DNA from: Ursus arctos
Taxonomy: Eukaryota; Chordata; Mammalia; Carnivora; Ursidae
Assembly (NCBI RefSeq): GCF_023065955.2
Contig: NW_026622997.1
Coordinates: 6,620,001-6,684,000 of the forward strand
Direction of reading: 5' to 3'
DNA: 64,000 bases
Below, piece after piece: positions 49,623-60,744 of the stretch. The notes under the pieces were generated by a model. That model worked only from the letters and a program-made list of their open reading frames with translations. It did no database searches and was not told the DNA's origin. Within the stretch, counting starts at the first letter, position 1; every line of letters starts with the position of its first letter. The translations under genes and the position numbers were made by a program.

Positions 49623-49741
49623 ACAATGGTTTTTCCAATGTGCAAAAATGATTTCTCTACAAATTCCCGAACACTATGGACTTCCCCAGTAGCTATGACA
49701 AAATCCTCTGGCTCATCATTCTGCAACATCAGCCACATAGC
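49623..49741 (-). CDS. GMDS: GMDS internal coding exon (119 nt, about residues 258-297)
   Basis: GDP-mannose 4,6-dehydratase converts GDP-D-mannose to GDP-4-keto-6-deoxy-D-mannose in the cytosol, the first step of de novo GDP-L-fucose synthesis. It is an NADP-dependent extended short-chain dehydrogenase. Read on the minus strand, the exon opens GCT ATG TGG CTG and encodes [14 protein letters not shown], then [16 protein letters not shown], then SFLHIGKTI, matching mammalian GMDS as I remember it, with no stop or frameshift. The acceptor is a pyrimidine-rich tract ending tttctag (AG at 49743-49742), with a plausible branch-point A near 49769. The donor is GT|gtaagt (49622-49621), so the exon ends after two bases of a Val codon that the exon at 23832 completes with G. 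Length is 39 codons plus 2 bases. Residue numbers are counted back from a 372-residue human protein and are approximate. The catalytic Tyr-x-x-x-Lys and the nucleotide-binding Rossmann motif lie in upstream exons outside the window. Probably exon 9 in human numbering. Confidence 0.96.
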
Positions 49742-49827
49742 CTAGAAAGAGAGAGAGGCAAGTCCAAGTTAAAGTTGCACCCAGCTGCCACTTGAGAAAT
49801 ACAGTGGTATCAAAAACATGCAATTGA

Positions 49828-50034
49828 GGGGCGCCTGTGTGGCACGGTGGGTTAAGCAACCAACTCTTGGTTTCAGCTCAGGTTATGATCACGGGGTCTT
49901 GAGATCAAGCCCCATGTCAGGCTCTGCTCTCAGGGTGCAGTCTGCTTAAAATTCTCTCTCCCTCTCCCTCTGCTCCCCCACCACACATGCACTCTCTCTC
50001 TCTCTCTAAAATGAATAAATCTGTAAAAAAAAAA
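49828..50034 (+). mobile_element. Can-SINE antisense to GMDS, 87 bases upstream of the 119-nt exon
   Basis: Full-length copy: ggggcgcctgtgtggcacggtgggttaag, caaccaactcttggtttcagctcaggttatgatcacgggg, ctctcagggtgcagtctgc, (TC)n and aaatgaataaatctgtaaaaaaaaaa. Read in the GMDS transcript direction its tail becomes a run of ten T followed by acag, a strong-looking acceptor (AG at 50022-50021). Confidence 0.96.
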
Positions 50035-50092
50035 CACCCCATAGCTGGATATGGACATTGCTAAAAGGTAAACTGAGGCACATTAAATTCTT

Positions 50093-50420
50093 TTCCCCCC
50101 AAGAGTTTATTGGCGCATACATCAATTTGAATAAGTCAGCACTAAACCAAAGGTGGTTAGGAGCGCTACACCAACAGGAACCAGGAGCGGAGTTTTCACA
50201 GAGTGGACACCGCAGCAAAGCAAAGCAATTATGCGATTGACTATAGTTTACACAGTTGCGTTATTTGAAAAAGCAGCGGTAGCTGTTTGTGACTGGTTGT
50301 TCTTAAGGTTCATTTTGTTGGATCTGAGTGCACTGACTCTGGCTTAGGTTTGGTTCACCTACACAGGCTGTTAAGGCATTAAAAACCACCAGTCTGACGG
50401 CCTCCTTGTTTGAATACTTT
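50093..50420 (-). other. Unidentified stretch with a minus-strand polyadenylation signal
   Basis: Sequence differs in feel from its neighbours (several CG dinucleotides). On the minus strand it ends with ccaataaactcttgggggg followed by aaaag. This could be the 3' end of an old processed retrocopy, but I do not recognise the parent and see no long poly-A or flanking repeat. Confidence 0.3.
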
Positions 50421-50469
50421 GACACGTGCAGCTAGAAAATGACCATGAATTTAACACAATATTCTCAAC

Positions 50470-50640
50470 ATCACAGTGGTGGTTCTCAAACTTCAATGTG
50501 CATCAGAATCAGCAGGGGCCCATCTCAGCATAGATGCCTGGGACACAGAAGGTCAGACTCGGTAGACCGGAGGACATGTTTTAGGCATCTTGATCGTCAC
50601 ACAGCGGGTTCTCGGGCTACAATTTAGAGGAACAAGATAT
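50470..50640 (+). mobile_element. MER5A-like hAT MITE relic
   Basis: cagtggtggttctcaaacttcaatgtgcatcagaatcagcaggggcccatctcagc is a good MER5A left end. The rest is decayed. Confidence 0.7.
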
Positions 50641-52405
50641 TCTGTGGCAAAGAAACTTTCTACAGAATATTTAAGAAAAGAAGAGTTTATAAAGAATTGC
50701 CCGATTTTCCTTTATATCGTGGACGGAAGGTAAGAAAAAGTCATTTAAAAACAGATCTTCCTGAAAAGTAGAACCAAATTTCCTAACAATAAAGTTGGAA
50801 ATTTTTCAGCATGTTGACATCAAAAAGCCAAGTAAATCAAGAATCACTGAAGGGAAAACAATAATGTAACGAACAGTACTGCCCCTTTTAAAAAGTTATT
50901 TGAGTGACACTAAGAACGCGCCAGCGGTCAGGATTCGTCAGGCAGCATTTCCAGGTCAAGTGCTCAGTGCACGCATCGCACCAGTGCACTTTTTCAACAG
51001 GGATGAGAAGTCAGTTGGGTAACAGTGCAGCTGTGTGTCCCAGATACAAACTGGTGGCAGTGGTCACAGCCCTGCTCCACTTGGTTCTAACCACTTTTAT
51101 CAGTAGCAACGGGCCTATCGTTTCTACAGTTTGGAACTGTACACTAATTTCAATGATTTTGTTACACAGATTGAAGATGCAGATTAAAAAACACGAAAGT
51201 AGAGCTCATGTGTGACTGTAGCATACCTCTTTAAGAAAAATCCTAGCCAACAACAACCGTGTTTTACCTCATTCTCACCCACTTTTCAAAATAAAATAGG
51301 TAAAAATAAGGCATTTCATGAGAACACAGCCCCTAATATTATGCGTATCACACTCTGGTTCTAACATTTAAAGAAAACTGTTCTGGTTGGTGTCTCCCTC
51401 ACTGCTGTTGGATAAGCTGAAAAATAAGCCGCTGAAGCCAATGGAGCAGCTTCTTTTTTCTCAGAAGATGCAACCCAAAAACACTCAATTCCTTTTTATT
51501 CATTGAATTTGTGGCATCCTTCTAAAGAATAATAAAAACAATAGATATTTATCTTTTACTTGAAGTTATTTCTTGCAAACATTTGTATTTTTGGTCAATT
51601 AAAAGACTTTTCAATCCTATTTTTGTTCTACGGAGGATGAGACTTTTGGTGGTTTTATGTACTTTGGAGGTGGGCACACTGGTGGGACAATGGCAGTAGA
51701 TTCGGGTCAGTGGCACACTGAGAAGTGACTAACGAAGATGTCTTGGCTAGGAGAGAGTTTTGCTGGCATTCATGAAGTATCTGCAAGGGTCATTTTGCAC
51801 TAAGAGATCACAGATGATGAATTTAGTCACAACACTTTAAAAATTCACACTAGTTAGATTAGTATTAATAATAAAACCTGATCTGTTTTTAAAAGGTACA
51901 AAATGCAAGATGTTCTCTTTATTGGGATAGTCCATGCAGCACAGAGTCTCCTAAATCTTTGTACCTCCCTGAATTCAGGGCCATTAAACATGTTCTGGGC
52001 TGAGGGGGGGAGTGGGGTCTGAGATGCAGCCCAGCTCTGCTGGCCAAGCCCTGTGCCCGGCACCCTCTGCTTTTCAGGTCCTCACAGAGGTGTCTTTTGT
52101 TGCGGGCAACGAGGCACATGCGCATTAGCAGAGGCCCAGTGGGGGGCTAGCTCCTTGTGTCTCTGTGTCTTGCACGTGCAGTTCTCGTGGGCTAGAATGC
52201 CCTCTTCTCTCTCCTTTGTCTGGAAACTCTGACCTCTCCTTCCAGATCCCACACAAGAGCCCCAAGTCTGGTCCTTGGAATGAATTCATATTATCTCACT
52301 GAGTTTCCGTGTGACCAATGGCACACAGTATTGTTGGCTTCATTGGGACTGAGCCTGCCCTTTGGCCACCCTTCCCCAGCTAAGCTGACCCTCCCATCTC
52401 CCCTG
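50641..52405. other. Unassigned intronic sequence
   Basis: No recognised element or exon. A 103-codon + strand open frame at 50904-51215 has no family feature or splice context that I can defend. Confidence 0.4.
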
Positions 52406-52407
52406 AA

Positions 52408-52457
52408 TGTGTGCACACACGCACACACACACGCACACACACACACACACACACACT
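52408..52457. repeat. (CA)n microsatellite
   Basis: About 48 bases of CA units with three CG interruptions, producing spurious Thr/His and Cys/Val open frames on the two strands. Confidence 0.97.
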
Positions 52458-54455
52458 TGTTTTTGGCTTTCTTCAAAAATACTTTCAAAGTTTTTAGGAA
52501 AAACTAAATTATGCTTCTGGCTAGAATTTCTATTTGAACATTTTTCTGAGGGATTAGTGTATACACTTACATGTGTTTTACTCAAATTTCCATTCTAAAA
52601 ATAACATTTAAAATAGGTCTTTCAGGACTGCTCTGCTTATTTTATTTCTTTTGAAACACTATGTTGTGCTAGAATGGTTTTGAAAAAATTACATTTTTAG
52701 TCATGTGAAAGAAAGCAAGGGCTTGCTAAAAATAAAAGGAGAAAATATGATTACTGGTTAATAGTGGATTACTTTAAACGCTGGGCACAAGTTCCCTGGA
52801 ACTTGTTTTGTTCCCCGACAGGAATCTGGGGATCAGTAGGAGCCTCTCACTTTCACTAAAGTGAGTGCCAAGAATCTGCTCTTTTCTTTTCCATCAGACT
52901 ATCTGCGGCCTTTGACCTATCAATTTCTAGGCATTTCCTCTAAAGTTCATATTGTACCAGACTCCAGTCTGGGAATGGGAAGGGAAAGGATATACAACTC
53001 CAGATTTATTTGTTATTACTGAATAGTTTACTGGTTTTAACAGAGAGAAAGGGCTTTGTTTAAATTTCCACTGAGCATAATTAATGGTTATTGACTGGTA
53101 AATGAAGAACAGGTGACATTCTGGATTAGAAGATAAATGATCTTGTGTTCTGGTGTGATAATGGGTTAGTAATTTGCCACAAAGCCGAGGCCCAGTGCAT
53201 CCCATCATAATGCTACACCATGTCCAAGACACAAAGGCCCCTGTGTGAGAAGTACTCAGCCATTCACCTCCTTATACAGCTGCACACGTTGATTTGGTCC
53301 ATTTATTCTCTGATGGACGGCACAACTGAGGCAAAAGCTCACCACTTCTCACCTTCCTGTTCACATGCTGAACATATGACCCATGACACAGCCAGGCCAC
53401 AATCTGTGATCAAATCGCCACTCAGCTTTGGCTTCTGACTATAGAAACAATTTTGAGGTTACATGTTTTAGATGTCAGTCCTCTCTCTTTGTCTCTCAAG
53501 GAATGAAGGAGAAAAAACAGTCTTCCCACATTCTTTCAGTGCCCTTTAAGGATATGACTGACTTATCCACTTCCTCAGATACTTATTTACTTTCAGCCGT
53601 GACCTGATCACCAGTGCAAACAAAAAAATCTCCTGCTTTTTAATCCATCCCACAGGGAGGAAAGACAATCAGTTAAGGAATGTACCAAAGCTTTAGATTC
53701 TTCGACATAAAAATGTCCCTTAACGGCAAATGAAAAGTGCAGTTTTCAAATCATGTCTCACATTCATTTTGCTTTTAAGGTACGTGAAGTGGAGAAGAAA
53801 TCGGATGCCATACCATTGACATCTGAAGGCCGAGTGTAGATAGTTATAAGTATTAGTTAAATTTGGACATGTGTTCTCTCGTAACTGTATAATTATAGAT
53901 AGAAGCTATCTGTTCTATAAATCTAATTTAGAGAAGTCAAAATAAAACTGTACCAAATTTGAGTGGAAACACTACCTCCCATAATCTACTCTTCGGCCAT
54001 TCAAGCCATGAACGCGGAAGTAGGCAGTGAAGGATCATGCCTCTTTCCTTGATTTGGTAGCTCTGGAGGCTGTTCAGAGCTGGACCAGTGAAGGAGAACA
54101 CCCAAAGTACATCACCACAGACGACTAACTACACCTGATTCCATGCATGCCTTTTGGGGTGTGATGTGTGTTTGTCTTAAAAATCTGGACTCTACAATTG
54201 CTTCTACCTCGCCATTAACCTCCAGTTCGGTATCCAAGCCACAAACACTTATTAACTGAGCTGTCATCCATGAATAACAAGATTTGTTAATCAAGGTTAT
54301 GTTTAACTATGTTTATTTGACTGGTGCTTTTTCAGTCTTGTGCTTTGTGCTTTATGCGCTACTGTCATAAAAACCTTAAAACAGAACTATATATATGTAT
54401 ATACATATACTTATATATATGTATATTTTAGGGGAGAAAGTTATGAAATAATTCT
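52458..54455. other. Unassigned intronic sequence
   Basis: No recognised repeat until the AT-rich palindrome at 54392-54409. No exon seen. Confidence 0.4.
54392..54409. repeat. 18-bp perfect AT palindrome
   Basis: tatatgtatatacatata equals its own reverse complement. It lies inside a longer TA/TG-alternating stretch (54388-54426). Confidence 0.95.
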
Positions 54456-54476
54456 AATAAAAATCATAGGAATTTG

Positions 54477-54670
54477 GGGGCGCCTGGGTAGTGCAGTCGT
54501 TAAGAATCTGCCTTCGGCTCAGGGCGTGATCCTAGTGTTATGGGATCGAGCCCCACATCAGGCTCCTCCGCTGTGAGCCTGCTTCTTCCTCTCCCACTTC
54601 CCCTGCTTGTGTTCCCTCTCTCGCTGGCTGTCTCTATCTCTGTCAAATAAATAAATAAAATCTTTAAAAA
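54477..54670 (+). mobile_element. Young Can-SINE (arctoid-type) with 17-bp target-site duplication
   Basis: gggcgcctgggtagtgcagtcg head, gatcctagtgttatgggatcgagcccc, tcgctggctgtctctatctctg, (AAATAA) tail. It is flanked by identical aaaatcataggaatttg at 54460-54476 and 54671-54687. Confidence 0.97.
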
Positions 54671-54689
54671 AAAATCATAGGAATTTGAA

Positions 54690-55199
54690 CAAATGGATAT
54701 TAAAATTCCCAATTAAAAAATGTCAGTGGGGCTCCATTCACACACATTTTGTCTTTAAACTTTGTTCAGTAGCTGTTTTCTTGGTAACAGCCTGGTATTC
54801 ACAGTTTGGGTCAGGACTTCAAGTAGTCTTGCTCTAGGTCAGGCCTCATGCTTTGCGGTACCCACATAGGTAGGTCTGAGGGTTAGCATGGGCGACTGCC
54901 CCCTACTCTGATATAGTTGGGAAACAGGTACCACGTGATTACATAAATAAAATGATACCAAGAAAATCATCTAACATAAAACCAGAGGCTGGCCTTAAGG
55001 ACTTTTCAATCTATTAGTTTTCTTCATAGACAAAAATACTGTGGTTTGTGGATTCCTTTGATAAAGAGTCTTTCAGACATTTTAAAGATACTGAGTTACT
55101 GAAGAGGAAAAGAATGGTTAGATAATAAATTAATAAAAACAATGAAAACCTCAGAACACAATTTAGAAAGCAACAGAGCTCTTCTTACTTTTGCTGTTA
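54690..55199. other. Unassigned intronic sequence between two young SINEs
   Basis: About 510 bases with no recognisable repeat or exon. Confidence 0.4.
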
Positions 55200-55213
55200 A
55201 CATATTATTCTAG

Positions 55214-55412
55214 AGGGGCGCCTGGGTGGCACAGCGGTTAAGCGTCTGCCTTCGGCTCAGGGCGTGATCCCGGCGTTATGGGATTGAGCCCCACATCAGG
55301 CTCCTCTGCTATGAGCCTGCTTCTTCCTCTCCCACTCCCCCTGCTTGTGTTCCCTCTCTCGCTGGCTGTCTCTATCTCTGTCAAATAAATAAATAAAATA
55401 TTTTAAAAAAAC
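55214..55412 (+). mobile_element. Young Can-SINE (arctoid-type), near-consensus, with target-site duplication
   Basis: The cleanest copy in the window: ggggcgcctgggtggcacagcgg, cgtgatcccggcgttatggg, and the full tail. It is flanked by catattattctag at 55201-55213 and 55413-55425. Confidence 0.97.
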
Positions 55413-55429
55413 CATATTATTCTAGGTTG

Positions 55430-55950
55430 ATGTAATATGCAACACAAGAAAAAGGCTGTGTGAGAATCTGCCTTGCCCTTTGTGCTTCCATTCCAGCCCC
55501 GTACACTGATCTACAAATTCCAAGGCTGAGGGTTAGTTTTTCTCATCCCTGGGCGAGAACTGAAAGCCTAAAAGCTCCTAGTCTTGCGTTAATCATCCTG
55601 AAATTAATTTTTCTGGCATACCATAAGCAGATTGAAGGTTATGTATTTATTTCTTCTATGAATCTGAGTATATTTCCCTCTTGTATCATTTCTTTTTCAG
55701 GCACACCAATTATGCTCATGTTGTATCTCTTTTCTGTTGTCTTCTATGCCTACTATACCTTATTTAATCATTTTTATGCTTGGTCTTTTCCATATTATTT
55801 TATGTGGTTTCCTCCTGCCAGTTCACCTGATTGTTTTCAGTAACATTTATTTTAAATTTTGTTGCTAAGGTGGCTTCAGTTTCTGGGACAATTTTTTTTT
55901 CTCTTCCATATCTTCCCTGATTACTTCCAGCTTAACTCTTTCATTTATTT
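55430..55950. other. Unassigned T-rich intronic sequence
   Basis: T-rich with an open frame of 127 codons (55460-55843, + strand) rich in Phe/Leu/Tyr. The phrasing (ttatgtatttatttcttctatgaatc, catttattttctttaagccc) suggests decayed antisense LINE sequence; no protein family recognised. Confidence 0.4.
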
Positions 55951-55957
55951 TCTTTAA

Positions 55958-56180
55958 GCCCGGGGTCAGCAAACTTTTTCTTAAAAGTCAAGGTAGTAAA
56001 TATTTTAGGCTCCTGAGCCATACGGTACCTAACACAAGTACTCAACTCTGCTGTTGTCGTGCAAGAATAGCCACAGACAGAACAGAAACAAATGGGCATG
56101 GCTGTGTTCCAGTAAAACATTATTTACAAACACAGTCAAATGGCTCATGGACTATAATTTGCCCACCTTTGCTTTTAGCA
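55958..56180. mobile_element. MER20-like hAT DNA transposon relic
   Basis: cccggggtcagcaaactttttc, agtaaatattttaggctcctgagccatacgg, actcaactctgctgttgtcg, gcatggctgtgttccagtaaaac, ctcatggactataatttgcccaccttt: near full length with complementary ends. Confidence 0.85.
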
Positions 56181-58930
56181 AACTGAACACAAACATGTTG
56201 CCTATAATTTTCTGAATCTATGGGGGACAATGAACAGAGCTCCAGTGATGTATTTTTCTTTGAATAATACTCCTTAGGATATGAGCTATTCATCTGTTTT
56301 GCTCCTTTTTTTCTCCTTGCAATCCTTTCTTCACTCCCACCTCCAGTATAGATCCTGGGGTAGCGCCTTTCCAATTACTAATACTACTGGAACAAGGTTG
56401 GATATTTGCTGAAGAATTATATGAGGAGGCATAGGAAAGCACACTGAGGCATAGGAAAGCAGTCTGCTGCTGCATTTCAAACTTCTCTCAAAACCCTCTC
56501 ATCGAACTCATTACATTCTCTGCCCCAGGACATGGCTGCCCTCTTTTTTCAGCCCTTGGGTGGTTCATGTGGCTCGCAGAATAGTCCATCAATCATCAGG
56601 CTGCTATGGTGCTGTCTGGCAGTGTTGCTTCCTCTCTGCCCCTCCCCCGGATCACAACCTGCATCGTCTCTCAGCCACGAGGTTATGGCACTGACAGTAA
56701 AACTGGTTCCTGCTTCAGCAGTGTCTCCCTGCCATTTGGCAGTATCGAAGCGGGTATCTATAAAGATCGTCTCCTTTCCTATGTAATATCATCTTGTGTA
56801 TCATCCATTTAGGACTGAGAATTAATTTGAGCAAAATTTACAGCTTGTATGTATGTTTAGCATAACATATTCTGAGTGGGTGCATAAGGAATTATTTTAA
56901 GCAATTATATATATCCCAAAATTATGTGACCATATAAATAATATATGAGAAGACTTTAATGAAAAATCCACATATAAATAAATCCACTTGTCTAATGCTG
57001 CTTAATAAGCCATCCTAAAACTTAGTGGTTTAAACCTTTTCATTGCTCAGGATTCTGTGAGCTAGGAATTTAGGAGGGTGGGGCAGATGGCTCATCTCTG
57101 CTCCCTGCGGCCGAGTGATCTGATTGGCCTCTCTCACAGGTCTGGGTCCTTGGTGCTAAATGTACCTCAGTTCTCCTTCACGTGTCCCCCAACCCTGTGA
57201 TCTCTCATCATCTATCTCAAGCTTTTTTACAAAACAGAAGTTGCAAGGCCTCATGCGGCTGTGGCCTGGAAGTGACCGAGTCACTTCCTCTACATACTGC
57301 TGGCTATAGGGTCAGCCCAAATTCCAACAAAGGGGAAACAGATCTCCCCCTTTATGAGAAGAGTGGTAGAGTCACAGAGCAAATGGGCCTGCCAATGGGA
57401 GGGATTTTTGAAGACATCTCTAGAAAAAAATCTATTGCAAAGGGCTATCTTGTGATCACTATAACATAAGCTGATTATTTCAATATAGTAATGAAATGAC
57501 TATGTTTGCCTTTGATATAAGTGTTACTGCGTCAGCCTGTAGTTTCTACATAGAGAGCTCCGTCTATCTTTAACATCGTGCAGTGTTAGGTTTATATGGG
57601 CAACAGTAATTCACAGACTAACACCTGGAATATGGAAACTCACTTTCAGGTCACTGTAATTTAACAAATGCTCTAACTTGGCCCTAACACCATTACTGTC
57701 ACAACATACTTCCCAGAAGTGGTTGTTTCCTGGAGCGTGCCCAGCCACCTACCTCAACCAGGTGTTTCCAATTACCTGTTCCCACTCGCATACCCAGGTA
57801 AGCCATTCTAGAATTAGTTCCTGGCTCAGCAGGAACAATACAAAAGCTGTGGGCATGCAGCAGGAAGTTACTTTATACTCATGACCACCTGATCGTCCAT
57901 CTCCCTGCTCGTGGTTCCTGGCCTAAACATATTCTTGGGAAGCCAGCTCTGACTTCTGTGACCTCATCCTTCAAGCCCATCCTGCCACCTGGTTCTGCCT
58001 CTCAGTCTGACTCTGACCTTTGGAATCCAACTTCTGGGCTGGTTCTGGGCTCCCTGAATAACAGGTCCTAGCGTTGTCATAGCTCTCTCAATTCCAGGTT
58101 TGATAATCATTGTTACCAGTAAATCAAAACTATAGACACACCATATTATGCGCATTAAGGGAGATGTAGATAGGACTTTATAAGCTTAGTTTAAAACAAC
58201 ACTGCCCAATAGAAACACAAATGCAAACCACATATTGAATTTAAAAATTTCTATTAGCCACATTAAAAAAGTAAAAAGGTGAAACTAATTTTAATGTTTT
58301 ATTTAACCCGATATATACAGTATGGTATCATTTCAATGTAAAATATTATCAAGATATTCTACATTATTTTTCTGTGTCCTAAGTCTTTGAAGTCCAGCGT
58401 GTATTTTGCATTTATAGGCCATATCAATTCAGACTGGGCACCTTGCGGGTGCTCAGTAAGCATACGCGGCTAGTGGACCCTGCACCGGACAGGTCATGGC
58501 TGAAGAGTCGGTTGTCCTCTTGTAGGGAAGGAGAGTCCACATACTATGTGATGCACTGCCCTAATTCTGTTTGCTCAACCTGTCAAAGATTTTGGTAGGG
58601 CTTCATGGAGAAGGCCTCCTCATCTCTGCGGCAGAGCTGGAGGAATAATCCTCCTCTCCTCCCTCTTTTGTAATTGTCTCCACCTCCTGATTTTCCCTGT
58701 ACCGATTTTATCAGTGATGGCAACCAGGAGACAGAGAGCTTGAAAAGCAGTCTAACTAGCTCCTAACTTATGATCACCTATATTTGAATGTTTGCCTTGT
58801 CCACGTACAAATGGGCAACAATACCACATCTCTAGGTATTTATTCTCCAGTTAGCATAGCTGGGGAGTAACTACCTAGAGAAGCACTTATGGATATGTTG
58901 AAAGGCAGTGCTGAAGAGAAGAGGCAGGAA
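56180..58930. other. Unassigned intronic sequence (2.7 kb)
   Basis: Nothing recognised apart from a short tandem duplication at 56424-56463 (two copies of gaggcataggaaagca plus variable end). Confidence 0.4.
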
Positions 58931-58934
58931 CAAA

Positions 58935-59108
58935 TTTTAGTGTCCATTAGAATCATCCATACAATTAAAACACAGATTGCTGGCTTCCTCCAGCCCAAGA
59001 GTTTTTCATTCAATAGCCCTGGGGTGGGGCCTGAAGATTTGTATTTCTAAGAAGTTCCAGGGCTAAGCTGAGGCTGCTTGTCTGGGGACCACACTGAGAA
59101 ACACTGCT
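58935..59108 (+). mobile_element. MER5A-like hAT MITE relic
   Basis: gtgtccattagaatcatcc, aattaaaacacagattgctggc, aataGccctggggtggggcctgaagatttgtatttctaagaagttcc, ggctgcttgtctggggaccacactgagaaacactgc is the MER5A order with a right terminus. Confidence 0.9.
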
Positions 59109-59114
59109 TGTTGT

Positions 59115-59345
59115 GGCTAGAGCTCCAACTTGGAATTGGACCACCTGTGTTTAAACGTCAGCTCCAGGACTTACCTGGTAACTTCTGGCAAGTTCCTTCA
59201 TCTTCCAGTTCCTCAGACAAATGAGAACAATAACAGTACTTACCTCATAGGGTTGTTTTTAGGATTAAATAGGTTAATATAGGTAAAGTGCATGGAATAG
59301 TGCCTGGGATATAGTGAGTCTTCAAAGACTATTACTTATCATGAT
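59115..59345 (+). repeat. MIR SINE relic (well preserved)
   Basis: cagctccaggacttacctggtaacttctggcaagttccttcatc, cagttcctcagacaaatgagaacaataacagtacttacctcatagggttgtttttaggatt, ggtaaagtgcatggaatagtgcctgggatatagtgag covers nearly the whole MIR. Confidence 0.92.
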
Positions 59346-59489
59346 GACAACGATAATTATGTAGCCTTCGAGGGTTATTGGTGCCTGGGAGGATCTAGTT
59401 TCTCTCAATGATCAAATTCTTGCACCCATATACGGCATGGGGAGGGAAGACTGAAAGGGTGGAGTGAACTTAATCCTGATTCTGTTAGT

Positions 59490-59645
59490 CAGAGCCACAG
59501 AATTTTATAGCTGGAAGGGACCACAGAGATGTTCTCATCCAATTCAATTCATTTTAGAGGTGAAGCAACTGAAACCAGGGAGATTATGTGACTTGCTTAA
59601 AGTCACATACCTAGTTAGTGCCAGAGCTGGGAGTAGACCGTCAGT
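59490..59645 (+). repeat. Ancient mammalian repeat, family uncertain
   Basis: agaattttatagctggaagggaccacagagatgttctcatccaattcaattcattttagaggtgaagcaactgaaaccagggagattatgtgacttgcttaaagtcacatacc. The second half looks MIR-like; the first half is a different common relic. I cannot name it. Confidence 0.55.
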
Positions 59646-59767
59646 TCCACTTTTAGTATTCTTTTTAGTGCATTAGGTGAACATGCATTTTCATGTAAAA
59701 ATTCTATTAGAAATGGCTGTTAGGAATCGCTGCATGGACTTCTGTGGGATAACCTAGTACTGTTAGT

Positions 59768-59880
59768 CAGTCGATATTCATGGAAAATTTGGATGCCAGG
59801 TGCCAGGCATTCTGCTAGAGTCTGACAATATATCAGGAAGGGATAAACAAGGTAGATGTTGTGCCTGGCTTACGGACCGT
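59768..59880 (+). repeat. L2 LINE relic
   Basis: gatgccaggtgccaggcattctgctagagtctgacaatatatcaggaagggataaacaaggtag is a typical L2 3' core. Confidence 0.75.
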
Positions 59881-60534
59881 CAACATTTATATACGAAAAG
59901 TGTTTTAAAAGTTTGACATTTGATTTAAGAAAGAACTTCTGAGACATAAACTCCAGGTAGTAGCCAGAAGACATCAGGCATGGAAACTTTCCAAAACCTT
60001 TCTCCTAAGCAAGACTATCCCTACCCACAGCTCTTGCTGAGTGAGTGAATCAGGCAGCCATATTTAAGCCTCATGACCTATCTCTATACCTCCTCTCCTT
60101 CCCAACTCCCTTATCATGGATGGAGACCTGACATATTCTGGTCAGTCAGTCTCAAAAGAGTCTATAGGAGACCCAGAGGCTGAATGAGTAGTACAGCACT
60201 GAACCCTGGGACCGTATGACTGCCACACAGAGTCAGCCAGCCCCACTGAAGCCAAGGGGAGGCCTGTAGAGGAAGCAGAGCCAAGCACAGAGACATATTT
60301 GGGTAGAGGAGTGGGAAAGACAGACTACAAGGCTTGGGGGGCAGTGAGGGGAGAGATGCACAGACACACAGGAAAGCAGATTTCACTTCCCAGTTCCTGT
60401 AAAGTATCCCAACACTCTTCATGATAAATCCCTTTTTACTCGAATTTCTCCAAGTTGGTTTCTGCTCCTTGTCCCAATAAACTCAGATGATGACAGCTGC
60501 AGATGGAACAAGACTTTCAGAACTTCGCTGAGTC

Positions 60535-60740
60535 TGAGTGCATGGGACCAATCATGTATCAGGCTCTGTACTCAGTGCGAGAAGGCAGTTCCAAAGGTGA
60601 TAAGGCACCATTAGAGACCTTAGAATCCACACAGAAGACTGCCAAGTGCCCAACAGCAACCAAAATAACATAAGGCCAATGAGATAAATGCTAGTAGGAA
60701 AGGAGGTATGGGAGCACAAAGGAGGAGACGATTACTGCAC
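60535..60740 (+). repeat. L2-like LINE relic
   Basis: atcatgtatcaggctctgtactcagtgcgag, then ccattagagaccttagaatcc, aaaataacataaggccaatgagataaatgctagtagg, in L2 order but decayed. Confidence 0.6.
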
Positions 60741-60744
60741 AGGA

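Noticed and set aside
49509..49745. 78-codon + strand open frame over the 119-nt exon
   Set aside because: Shadow of the GMDS exon, which reads on the minus strand with correct splice sites.
55214..55300. tRNA gene in the SINE heads
   Set aside because: The tRNA-like heads belong to Can-SINEs followed by TC-rich bodies and A-rich tails, with target-site duplications; they are not stand-alone tRNA genes.
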